Made by a program: the position numbers and the translations under genes | NCBI GenBank assembly: GCA_031404155.1 | Contig: JANNGZ010000095.1 | Span: forward strand, 1 to 15,572 | Reading direction: 5' to 3' | DNA length: 15,572 bases | DNA from: JANNGZ01 sp031404155 | GTDB lineage: Bacteria; Pseudomonadota; Gammaproteobacteria; Burkholderiales; Burkholderiaceae_C | The notes under the pieces: generated by a model | Database searches by the model: none | Told to the model about the DNA's origin: nothing | What the model saw: the letters and a program-made list of their open reading frames with translations, nothing else | Shown: positions 7,466 through 14,999 of the stretch, piece after piece | How the letters are laid out: each line of letters begins with the position of its first letter | How positions within the stretch are numbered: position 1 is the stretch's first letter

Positions 7466-8767
7466 ATGACCCCGTTGCCTACCACCCTCGACGACTGGCT
7501 CGCGCATTGCGAGCGCATGCACCCGACCGCGATGGACCTGTCTCTGGAGCGCACCCTCGAGGTCAAGCGGCGGCTCGGGCTGGCGTTCAGGGTGCCGCTG
7601 GTTACCGTGGCCGGCACCAACGGCAAGGGCTCCACCTGCGCGATGCTCGAAGCGATTGCGCTGGCCGCCGGCTACCGCGTCGGCCTCTACCAGAAGCCCG
7701 AGCTGGTGCACTTCGAGGAGCGTTGCCGCGTCGGCGGCAGCGCGGTGGCGGCGCAGGACCTGCTGCCGCACTTGGAAGCGGTGGAGCATGCGCGTGGCGA
7801 CATCACGCTGACCAAGTTCGAGTTCACTACCTTGGCGATCGCGCGCTTGTTGGCGCAGGCGCCGCTGGACCTGGTGATCCTCGAAGTGGGGCTCGGTGGC
7901 CGCTTCGACTCGGTCAACGCCTTCGATTCCGACTGCGCGGTGATCACCAGCATCGACCTCGACCACACCGAGTTCCTCGGCCCCGACCGCGAATCGATCG
8001 GCTTCGAGAAGGCGCATGTGATGCGGCCGGGCAAGCCCGCGATCGTCGGCGACCCGATGCCACCGCGCAGCGTGGTCGACTATGCCGAGGCCATCGGTGC
8101 CGACCTGCGCCTGGCCGGGCGCGACTTCCAGCAGTCCGGCGACCGCCAGCAGTGGCGCTGGGCCGGGCGTGAGCGGCGCTACAGCGGGCTGGCCTACCCG
8201 GCGCTGCGCGGCGCCAACCAGTTGCTCAACGCCAGCGCGGTGCTCGCCGCATTCGAAGCCCTGCACCCACAACTGCCGATCGCCGCGCAGGCGGTGCGCG
8301 TTGGCCTGGCGCGGGTGGAGCTGCCGGGGCGCTTCCAGATCGTGCCCGGCCAGCCGGTGTTGGTGCTCGACGTGGCCCACAACCCGCAAGCCGTGGCCGC
8401 GCTTGCGCTCAACCTCGACCAGATGGGGTTTTATCCGCGCACGCACGCGGTGTTCGGTGCCATGCGCGACAAGGACCTGAAAGCACTGCTCGCGCGCATG
8501 GCTCCGCTGGTCGACGCCTGGCATTTCACCGATTTGCCGACGGCGCGCGCCGCGCGAGCGGCCGACCTGGTGGCGGACTTTGCCGCGCTCGGCGTGCCGC
8601 GTGCCGGCGTGAGCGTTGCCACCCACACGAGCCCGTCGGGCGCGCTGTATGCGGCGGTCGCCTCGGCGGACCCGGTTGATAGAATCGTTGTCTTCGGCTC
8701 GTTCTACACCGTGGGCGGCGTGCTGAAGGACGGATTGCCCCGCCTGGGTGCCCCGCACATGGCCTGA
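7466..8767 (+). CDS. folC: Bifunctional dihydrofolate synthase / folylpolyglutamate synthase
   Basis: FolC adds L-glutamate to dihydropteroate, making dihydrofolate, and then extends the polyglutamate tail of folates, using ATP. The 433-residue product is near the E. coli length of 422. The Mur-ligase-type P-loop VAGTNGKGS lies at residues 48-56. KPELVHFEERCRVGG, EVGLGGRFDSVN (central domain), SIDLDHTEFLG and DVAHNPQAV (C-terminal domain) are further family signatures. The frame is open upstream to at least 7352, but that stretch is repeat-like spacer. The ATG at 7466 begins MTPLPTTLDDWL, the typical N terminus, and is therefore chosen. The ribosome binding site is weak. The following SPOR-domain gene begins 73 bases after the stop. 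Confidence 0.95.
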   Translation: MTPLPTTLDDWLAHCERMHPTAMDLSLERTLEVKRRLGLAFRVPLVTVAGTNGKGSTCAMLEAIALAAGYRVGLYQKPELVHFEERCRVGGSAVAAQDLLPHLEAVEHARGDITLTKFEFTTLAIARLLAQAPLDLVILEVGLGGRFDSVNAFDSDCAVITSIDLDHTEFLGPDRESIGFEKAHVMRPGKPAIVGDPMPPRSVVDYAEAIGADLRLAGRDFQQSGDRQQWRWAGRERRYSGLAYPALRGANQLLNASAVLAAFEALHPQLPIAAQAVRVGLARVELPGRFQIVPGQPVLVLDVAHNPQAVAALALNLDQMGFYPRTHAVFGAMRDKDLKALLARMAPLVDAWHFTDLPTARAARAADLVADFAALGVPRAGVSVATHTSPSGALYAAVASADPVDRIVVFGSFYTVGGVLKDGLPRLGAPHMA

Positions 8768-8840
8768 AGGCGCGGGTAACGCGCTCTCGGACCCAACCCC
8801 ATCAACGAGCCCTGGTGCGACGTTCTCGCACGGCCCCCGC

Positions 8841-9647
8841 ATGCGTCTGCCATCGTTCTTCAAGCGCGACCCGAGCGCCCCGAGCCCGGCCATCGACACG
8901 CCCGACGGCGTGGCTCAGGCCCGAACTCGCGCGCGGCGCCGCCTGATCGGCGCGGTGGTGCTGCTGGGCATCGGCATCGTCGGTTTTCCGCTGCTCTTCG
9001 AGACGCAGCCGCGGCCGATTCCGGTGGACATCCCAATTGAAATCCCGAAGCGCGACGGCGCGCCGCCGCTGGTGATGCCGGCGCCGCGGGCCGATGCCAA
9101 GGCGGCGTCGAAGCCCGATGTGGCCAAGCCGCTGGCGCCGGTGGTCCCCGAGAAGGCTGCCGACTCTGTGCGCGAGGTGGCAGCGCCGAAGGACCCGCCG
9201 GCCGAAACCACTCGCAGCGCGGCTGCGGCTGCGGTGACCGGCAAGGCGACGCCCGCGAGCGCGCCGGCGGCTGCGGCATCAAAGCCGACGGCGAAACCGG
9301 CAGAGGTCAAAGCGGCTGAAGTCAAAGCGGCGCCCAAGGCCGACGACTCGGCGCGGGTGAAGGCAATTCTCGAAGGTGGCAGCGGCGCCGGCACGAAGGA
9401 CGACGGCGCGGCGACGAGCGGGCGCTTCGTGGTTCAGGTGGGCGCTTTTGCCGACAACAATGCGGCACGCGAAACCCGGCTCAAGGTCGAGAAGCTCGGC
9501 CTGAAAACCTACACGCAGGTGGTGGACACCGACGCCGGCAAGCGCACCCGGGTGCGGGTAGGCCCCTTTGCCAGCCGCGACGACGCGGCCAAGGCCGCCG
9601 AACGTGTCAAGGCCGCGGGGCTGCCCGCGGCGCTGCTGACGCTGTGA
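8841..9647 (+). CDS. SPOR domain-containing inner-membrane protein (DedD-like)
   Basis: This is a bitopic membrane protein with a C-terminal SPOR domain, the fold that binds denuded septal peptidoglycan and targets proteins to the division site. From the ATG at 8841 the product has 268 residues: a basic cytoplasmic N terminus, a transmembrane segment (about 35-53, LIGAVVLLGIGIVGFPLLF), a low-complexity Ala/Lys/Pro periplasmic linker with repeated EVKAAEVKAA, and the SPOR domain (194-268) starting GRFVVQVGAF and containing RVRVGPFASRDDA. An earlier in-frame GTG at 8748 overlaps folC and would add an unlikely tail ahead of the basic segment. In E. coli dedD lies between folC and cvpA, exactly the position here, so it is probably the dedD counterpart. 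The stop overlaps cvpA. Confidence 0.9.
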   Translation: MRLPSFFKRDPSAPSPAIDTPDGVAQARTRARRRLIGAVVLLGIGIVGFPLLFETQPRPIPVDIPIEIPKRDGAPPLVMPAPRADAKAASKPDVAKPLAPVVPEKAADSVREVAAPKDPPAETTRSAAAAAVTGKATPASAPAAAASKPTAKPAEVKAAEVKAAPKADDSARVKAILEGGSGAGTKDDGAATSGRFVVQVGAFADNNAARETRLKVEKLGLKTYTQVVDTDAGKRTRVRVGPFASRDDAAKAAERVKAAGLPAALLTL

Positions 9648-10153
9648 TGGGCAGCAGCGCGGGCCTGGGCTGGGTGGACTGGACCCTGCTGGCGGTGCTG
9701 GGCCTGTCGGTGGTCATCGGCCTGCTGCGTGGCCTGGTCTTCGAAGTGTTGTCGCTGCTCGGCTGGGTGGCCGCCTACATCGCGGCGCAGGCCTTCGCGC
9801 CGATGGCGGCGGCGCATCTTCCGGTGGGCACACCCGGTTCGCCGCTCAACACCGCGGCGGCCTTCGTGGCGGTGTTCATCGCGGCGCTGATCGTCTGGTC
9901 GATCTGCGCCCGCGTGGTGCGCATGCTGGTCAACGTGACCCCGCTGCGCCTGATCGACCGTGTGCTCGGCGCCGCGTTCGGCGCGCTGCGGGGCCTGGTG
10001 CTGCTGCTCGCGGTGGCCACCGTGGTCGCCATGACGCCGGCATCCCGCTCCTCGGCATGGCAGCATTCGTTCGGCGCGGCCTGGCTCGGCGCCCTGCTGC
10101 AGGGGGTGAAGCCCTTGCTGCCGCAAGAATTGGCGCAACATCTTCCGGCATGA
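9647..10153 (+). CDS. cvpA: CvpA family inner-membrane protein
   Basis: CvpA was named in E. coli for its need in colicin V export; it has also been linked to envelope tolerance of bile salts, but its molecular activity is not settled. The 168-residue protein (162 in E. coli) has four hydrophobic segments at about residues 10-26, 30-50, 68-88 and 106-129. The family pattern WVDWTLLAVLGLSVVIGLLRG is clear at the N terminus. The ATG overlaps the stop of the SPOR gene by one base (TGATG). A GTG one codon upstream is an alternative start. It lies directly before purF, the classic cvpA-purF pairing. I see no convincing PurR-type operator ahead of either gene. Confidence 0.93.
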   Translation: MGSSAGLGWVDWTLLAVLGLSVVIGLLRGLVFEVLSLLGWVAAYIAAQAFAPMAAAHLPVGTPGSPLNTAAAFVAVFIAALIVWSICARVVRMLVNVTPLRLIDRVLGAAFGALRGLVLLLAVATVVAMTPASRSSAWQHSFGAAWLGALLQGVKPLLPQELAQHLPA

Positions 10154-10223
10154 CCAGCCCGGCCCCCTTTTGTTCGTGGCCTGAATTGATCTGAACTGAC
10201 AGCAACCTGAAGCGAGAGTCCCC

Positions 10224-11744
10224 ATGTGCGGCATCGTCGGCGTGATCTCACGCACGAACGTCAACCAGTTGATCTACGACGCGCTGCTGCTCCTGCAGCA
10301 CCGTGGGCAGGACGCGGCCGGCATCGTCACCATGGAGGGCACCAAGTGCTTCATGCACAAGGCGCGCGGCATGGTGCGCGACGTGTTCCGCACCCGCAAC
10401 ATGCGCGGGCTGCCTGGGCGTGTGGGCCTGGGCCAGGTGCGCTACCCCACGGCGGGCAACGCCTACAACGAAGAAGAGGCGCAGCCCTTCTACGTCAACG
10501 CGCCCTTCGGCCTGGTGCTGGTGCACAACGGCAACCTGACCAATGTGCAGGAGCTCAAGCAGCAACTCTTCGAGCTCGACCGGCGCCACATCAACACCGA
10601 AAGCGACAGCGAAGTGCTGCTGAATGTGCTGGCGCACGAGCTGGAATTTGCCGCGCGCGACCTGCCGCTCACCCCACGCGAAGTGTTCGACGCGGTGCGC
10701 GAGGTGCACCGGCGCATCAAGGGCTCCTATGCGGTGATCGCCTTGATCGCCGGCCACGGGCTGCTCGCCTTTCGCGACCCCTTCGGCATCCGCCCGCTGG
10801 TGCTCGGGCAGTCGGCCGACGGCACGCAGGCCATGGTCGCCAGCGAAAGCGTGGCGCTCGAAGGCACCGGCCACCACCTGGTGCGCGACGTGGCGCCCGG
10901 TGAGGCGGTGTTCATCGACCAGCAAGGGCAGGTGCACACCGAGCAGTGCGCGCAGGCGCCGTCGCTGCACCCCTGCATGTTCGAATTTGTCTACCTCGCG
11001 CGGCCGGACTCGGTGATGGACGGCATCTCGGTCTACCAGGCGCGGCTGAACTTGGGCGAGTCGCTGGCGCAGCGGGTGATCAACACCTTGGCGCCGAGCG
11101 ATATCGACGTCGTGATCCCGATCCCCGAATCGAGCCGGCCGAGCGCGATGCAGCTGGCGCAGAAGATCGGCCGGCCGTACCGCGAGGGCTTCGTGAAGAA
11201 CCGCTATGTGGGCCGCACCTTCATCATGCCGGGCCAGGCGGTGCGCAAGAAAAGCGTGCGCCAGAAGCTCAACGCGATCGGCGTCGAGTTCAAGGGCCGC
11301 AACGTGCTGCTGGTGGACGACTCGATCGTGCGCGGCACTACCAGCAAGGAAATCGTGCAGATGGCGCGCGAGGCCGGCGCGCGCAAGGTGTACATGGCCA
11401 GCGCGGCGCCGCCGGTACGCTTCCCCAACGTGTACGGCATCGACATGCCCACGCGCGAAGAGCTGATCGCGGCCGACCGCAGCATCGAGGAGATCCGTGA
11501 ATTCATCGGCGCCGACGCGCTGATCTACCAGGACGTGGACGCGATGAAACGTGTGGTGCATGCGCTGAACCCGAAGCTCGCCGGCTTCGAAGCCTCCTGC
11601 TTCGACGGCGAGTACATCACCGGCAATGTGAGCGTGGCCGACTTCGCGGCGATGGAAGCGCAACGCCGCCTGCAATTCGACGAAGAAGACGGCAACGGCC
11701 GCGGCCGGCTGGCGCTGCAGAGCGCGGCGGAGGCGTCTTCGTGA
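10224..11744 (+). CDS. purF: Amidophosphoribosyltransferase
   Basis: PurF catalyses the committed step of purine synthesis: PRPP and glutamine give 5-phosphoribosylamine. The 506-residue protein matches E. coli PurF (505). It begins MCGIVGVIS, so Cys2 becomes the N-terminal nucleophile of the Ntn glutaminase domain after removal of Met; there is no propeptide as in the Bacillus-type enzyme. RGQDAAG and VHNGNLTN mark the glutaminase site. The PRPP-binding loop NVLLVDDSIVRGTTS is at residues 360-374. I see none of the iron-sulfur cysteine pattern of the Bacillus form. The 70-base gap after cvpA has a purine-rich ribosome binding region (about 10209-10217) but no clear operator. The stop overlaps the metZ start (GTGA). 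Confidence 0.98.
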   Translation: MCGIVGVISRTNVNQLIYDALLLLQHRGQDAAGIVTMEGTKCFMHKARGMVRDVFRTRNMRGLPGRVGLGQVRYPTAGNAYNEEEAQPFYVNAPFGLVLVHNGNLTNVQELKQQLFELDRRHINTESDSEVLLNVLAHELEFAARDLPLTPREVFDAVREVHRRIKGSYAVIALIAGHGLLAFRDPFGIRPLVLGQSADGTQAMVASESVALEGTGHHLVRDVAPGEAVFIDQQGQVHTEQCAQAPSLHPCMFEFVYLARPDSVMDGISVYQARLNLGESLAQRVINTLAPSDIDVVIPIPESSRPSAMQLAQKIGRPYREGFVKNRYVGRTFIMPGQAVRKKSVRQKLNAIGVEFKGRNVLLVDDSIVRGTTSKEIVQMAREAGARKVYMASAAPPVRFPNVYGIDMPTREELIAADRSIEEIREFIGADALIYQDVDAMKRVVHALNPKLAGFEASCFDGEYITGNVSVADFAAMEAQRRLQFDEEDGNGRGRLALQSAAEASS

Positions 11745-12970
11745 GCATCGACGAAAACCAGCACAAGCCGCGCGGCATCCCGCGTGTGCAGCTGCCCGAC
11801 GGTGTGCGCATCGACACCCTGGCGGTGCGGGAAGGCCTGCCGCCGTCGCCCTGGGGCGAAAACTCCGAAGCGCTGTTCCTCACCAGCTCCTTCGTGCACC
11901 CCAACGCCGCCACCGCCGCGGCACGCTTTGGCAACGAAGAAGAGGCGTTTGTCTACAGCCGCTTCTCAAACCCCACCGTCACGATGATGGAGCGGCGTCT
12001 GGCGGCGCTCGAAGGCAGCGAAGCGGCGATCGGCACCGCCAGCGGCATGGGCGCGATCCTGTTGCTGATCCTGGGCACGCTCAAAGGCGGCGACCATGTC
12101 ATCTGCTCGCAGTCGGTGTTCGGTTCGACGATCAAACTGTTCCAGGACTTCGCCAAGTTCGGCATCCAGACCAGCTTCGTTTCGCAGTCCAAGGTCGACG
12201 AATGGAGCGCCGCCGTGCTCCCGAACACCAGGCTGCTGTTCGCGGAAACGCCGACCAACCCGCTGACCGAGGTGTGCGACATCGCCGCGCTGTCCGCCAT
12301 CGCGAAGAAAGCCGGTGCGCTGCTGTGCGTGGACAACTGTTTTTGCTCGCCGGCCCTTCAGCAGCCGATCAAGCTCGGCGCCGATGTGGTGATGCACTCG
12401 GGCACTAAGTTCCTCGACGGCCAGGGCCGCGTGATTGCCGGTGCGCTGTGCGGCACCGAGGCGCTGGTCAACGAGAAGCTGGTGCCGGTGATGCGCAGCG
12501 CCGGCATGACGCTCTCGCCATTCAATGCGTGGGTGGTGCTGAAGGGCATGGAAACGCTGTCGCTGCGCGTGCGCGAGCAAAGCGCGCGTGCGCTGGCACT
12601 GGCGCATTGGCTGGAGGCGCAGCCGCAGGTCGAGCGTGTCTACCACCCGAGCCTTCAGTCGCATCCGCAGCACAAGCTTGCGATGGCGCAGCAGTCGGGG
12701 CAGGGCGGCGCGGTGGTCTCGTTCGTGGTCAGGGGCGGCCGCGCCGCCGCGTTCAGCGTGATCGATGCCGCGCGCATCTGCTCGATCACCGCCAACCTTG
12801 GCGACACCAAGACCACGATCACGCACCCGTCTTCCACAACGCACGGACGGCTGACCGAAGCGCAACGGCTGGCCGCCGGCATCACGCAGGGCATGGTGCG
12901 CCTGGGCGTCGGGCTCGACGATGTCGAAGACCTGAAGGCCGACCTGCTGCGCGGACTCTCGCAGCTCTAG
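11741..12970 (+). CDS. metZ: O-succinylhomoserine sulfhydrylase
   Basis: MetZ makes homocysteine directly from O-succinylhomoserine and sulfide, a one-step route to methionine that bypasses cystathionine. It belongs to the Cys/Met-metabolism PLP-dependent family. The 409-residue chain shows VYSRFSNPTVTMMERRLAALEG, the cofactor aspartate in CVDNCFCSP (Asp198), the PLP lysine Lys223 in HSGTKFLDGQGRV, and the C-terminal TTHGRLTEAQR and VRLGVGLDDVEDL. Distinguishing it from MetB or MetY by sequence is not absolute; the purF-metZ linkage in betaproteobacteria supports MetZ. Translation starts at a GTG that overlaps the purF stop, so it is probably coupled to purF. gltX follows after three bases. 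Confidence 0.92.
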   Translation: MSIDENQHKPRGIPRVQLPDGVRIDTLAVREGLPPSPWGENSEALFLTSSFVHPNAATAAARFGNEEEAFVYSRFSNPTVTMMERRLAALEGSEAAIGTASGMGAILLLILGTLKGGDHVICSQSVFGSTIKLFQDFAKFGIQTSFVSQSKVDEWSAAVLPNTRLLFAETPTNPLTEVCDIAALSAIAKKAGALLCVDNCFCSPALQQPIKLGADVVMHSGTKFLDGQGRVIAGALCGTEALVNEKLVPVMRSAGMTLSPFNAWVVLKGMETLSLRVREQSARALALAHWLEAQPQVERVYHPSLQSHPQHKLAMAQQSGQGGAVVSFVVRGGRAAAFSVIDAARICSITANLGDTKTTITHPSSTTHGRLTEAQRLAAGITQGMVRLGVGLDDVEDLKADLLRGLSQL

Positions 12971-12973
12971 CGC

Positions 12974-14395
12974 ATGAACGTCCGCACCCGCATCGCGCCG
13001 TCGCCCACCGGCTTCCTGCACCTGGGTACCGCGCGCACCGCGCTGTACTCCTGGGCCTACGCGCGCCACTTCGGTGGGCAGTTTGTGCTGCGCATCGAAG
13101 ACACCGATGTCGCCCGCTCGTCGCAGGACTCGGTGGACCAGATCCTGGCGTCGATGCATTGGCTGGGACTTGACCACGACGAAGGCCCGGTCTACCAGAT
13201 GCAGCGCCTGGCCCGCTACCACGAGGTGGCCGAGCAGATGGTCCGCGAAGGCAGTGCCTACCGCTGTTATTGCACGCCCGAGGAGCTCGACGCGATGCGC
13301 GAAACACAGCGTGCCCGCGGTGAGAAGACGCACTACGACGGCCGCTGGCGCCCCGAGCCGGGCAAGCTGCTGCCGCCGGTGCCGCCGGGCGTGAAGCCGG
13401 TGGTGCGCTTGAAGAATCCCTTGCAAGGCGACGTGCGCTGGGACGACCTGGTGAAGGGCCCGATCAGCATCAACAACCGTGAGATCGACGACCTGATCCT
13501 GCTGCGGCCGGCGCCCGAGGGTGAGCCGGACGGTGCCGCCGCGCTGGGCGTGCCGACCTACAACTTCGCGGTGGTGGTCGACGATTGGGACATGCGGATC
13601 ACCCACGTCTTCCGCGGCGACGAACATGTCAACAACACACCCTGGCAGATCAACATCTTCAATGCGCTGAAGGCGCCGCTGCCGCGCTTCGGCCATTGCC
13701 CGATCATCCTCGGCGAGGATGGGCTGAAGCTGTCGAAGCGGCGCGGCGCGGTCAGCGTGACCGCGTACGAAGAAGCGGGCTACCTGCCCGAGGCGATGCT
13801 GAACTACCTGGCCCGGCTGGGCTGGAGCCATGGCGATGAAGAACTCTTCAGCCGCGAGCAGATGGTGCAGTGGTTCGACGGCTCGCACCTGGCCAAGAGC
13901 CCCGCGCAATGGGACCCGGCCAAACTCGCCTGGGTCAACGCGCACTACTTGAAGCTGGCCGACGATGGCCGCCTGGCGACGCTGGTGCGCGTCCAACTCG
14001 CGCGGCGTGGCATCGAAGCCCGCGACGATGCACACCTGGCACGTGCCTGCGCGCTGTTCAAGGACCGTTGCAACACCACGGTGGAACTCGCCGATTGGCT
14101 CGCGATGGTCTTCGCGTCGGTGACGCCGAGCGCCGCCGATCTCACCCAACATGTGAGTGCGGCGCTGCGCCCAGCGCTGGCGAACCTGGGGTCGCGCTTG
14201 GCGCATTCGGCATGGGAAAAAACTGCAATCGCCGCCGCGATCAAGTCCACGCTGGCCGAGCATCAACTCAAGATGCCGCAACTTGCGCCCGCGATCCGCG
14301 TGCTGGTTTGTGGACGCGCGCAAACGCCATCGATCGACGCGGTACTCGAACTCTTCACGCGTGATGTGGTGCTCGCGCGCCTTCGGGCGGCCTGA
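12974..14395 (+). CDS. gltX: Glutamyl-tRNA synthetase
   Basis: GltX attaches glutamate to tRNA-Glu; it is a class I synthetase and needs tRNA for activation. The 473-residue protein (471 in E. coli) has the HIGH-type motif in PSPTGFLHLGT (residues 9-19) and the KMSKS-type KLSKR at 252-256. FGGQFVLRIEDTD, PTYNFAVVVDDWDM and HVNNTPWQINIF are also typical. Two features differ from E. coli. Cys98 and Cys100 of the zinc site are kept, but the positions of Cys125 and His127 are Trp125 and Pro127, so a zinc site of that kind is unlikely. About 11 extra residues, rich in Pro, Glu, Gly and Ala, lie at 179-193 just before PTYNF. The gene starts three bases after metZ; a tRNA-Glu gene lies 166 bases downstream. 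Confidence 0.97.
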   Translation: MNVRTRIAPSPTGFLHLGTARTALYSWAYARHFGGQFVLRIEDTDVARSSQDSVDQILASMHWLGLDHDEGPVYQMQRLARYHEVAEQMVREGSAYRCYCTPEELDAMRETQRARGEKTHYDGRWRPEPGKLLPPVPPGVKPVVRLKNPLQGDVRWDDLVKGPISINNREIDDLILLRPAPEGEPDGAAALGVPTYNFAVVVDDWDMRITHVFRGDEHVNNTPWQINIFNALKAPLPRFGHCPIILGEDGLKLSKRRGAVSVTAYEEAGYLPEAMLNYLARLGWSHGDEELFSREQMVQWFDGSHLAKSPAQWDPAKLAWVNAHYLKLADDGRLATLVRVQLARRGIEARDDAHLARACALFKDRCNTTVELADWLAMVFASVTPSAADLTQHVSAALRPALANLGSRLAHSAWEKTAIAAAIKSTLAEHQLKMPQLAPAIRVLVCGRAQTPSIDAVLELFTRDVVLARLRAA

Positions 14396-14405
14396 AAAAT
14401 CCGCC

Positions 14406-14411
14406 TATAAT
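14406..14411 (+). promoter_or_regulatory. Promoter -10 for the tRNA cluster
   Basis: A perfect TATAAT lies 10 bases after the gltX stop and 40 bases before the tRNA-Ala gene. A -35 element at standard spacing would fall at about 14383-14388 within the gltX end, where only TCGGGC is found, so the -35 match is poor. In this GC-rich context the hexamer is unlikely to be chance. A stable-RNA promoter overlapping the 3' end of gltX is the best reading. Confidence 0.6.
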
Positions 14412-14451
14412 CGTGGTCTCGCTTGAAACGCGTGCTGCTTCCGGATTTCAC

Positions 14452-14527
<76 letters not shown>

Positions 14528-14561
14528 AAGGTGGCGCGCGATTCGAGTCGGCGACGGACAT

Positions 14562-14637
14562 GACCCCTTCGTCTAGAGGCCTAGGACACGACCCTTTCAC
14601 GGTTGTAACAGGGGTTCGAATCCCCTAGGGGTCGCCA
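14562..14637 (+). tRNA. tRNA-Glu(TTC)
   Basis: The 76-base gene has acceptor GACCCCT pairing with AGGGGTC, anticodon stem CGACC/GGTTG with loop CTTTCAC and anticodon TTC at 14596-14598, and T arm GGGGTTCGAATCCCC. CCA is encoded. This tRNA is the substrate of the GluRS encoded just upstream. A 61-base spacer leads to tRNA-Asp. Confidence 0.97.
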
Positions 14638-14698
14638 ATGAAAATTGGCCCAAGTTTGGCGGCACTTGCAGCGAAAGCTGGATCGTCGCTTGCCGCGT

Positions 14699-14775
14699 GG
14701 AGTGGTAGTTCAGTTGGTTAGAATACCGGCCTGTCACGCCGGGGGTCGCGGGTTCGAGTCCCGTCCACTCCGCCA
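14699..14775 (+). tRNA. tRNA-Asp(GTC)
   Basis: The 77-base gene has acceptor GGAGTGG pairing with CCACTCC, anticodon stem CCGGC/GCCGG with loop CTGTCAC and anticodon GTC at 14733-14735, and T arm CGGGTTCGAGTCCCG. CCA is encoded. It is the last tRNA of the cluster and is followed 10 bases later by a strong terminator. Confidence 0.97.
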
Positions 14776-14785
14776 ATAGTCGAGC

Positions 14786-14812
14786 AAACACGGGCCTTTC
14801 GGGCCCGTGTTT
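14786..14812 (+). terminator. Rho-independent terminator of the tRNA cluster
   Basis: AAACACGGGCC (14786-14796) and GGCCCGTGTTT (14802-14812) form a perfect 11-base-pair stem around TTTCG. The A-run before and T-run after make it potentially bidirectional. It closes the tRNA transcript. Confidence 0.9.
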
Positions 14813-14999
14813 CGCTTCTATCCACCAAAAAACATCCAACCGGAAGTTGCTTCGGGTCTGCTGAACTTGCGAAGCCAGGTGTCTGGGGCCGCGCCGTGAA
14901 CTGCAACTCGTGGACCGAACTGCTGGCTTCAGCGCGAGGGCACTGCAACACCGGATCGGCGATAGGACACTGGACACATCGCCAACGACAGCTCACGCC

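Noticed and set aside
10154..10223. PurR-type operator upstream of purF
   Set aside because: I looked for the palindromic ACGCAAACGTTTGCGT-like pattern known from gammaproteobacteria and found nothing similar in the spacer.
11966..14323. Very long minus-strand open frame (785 codons) opposite metZ and gltX
   Set aside because: It is a shadow of high-GC codon bias on the opposite strand. Its product is His/Arg-rich low-complexity sequence without recognisable motifs, while the + strand encodes intact conserved enzymes.
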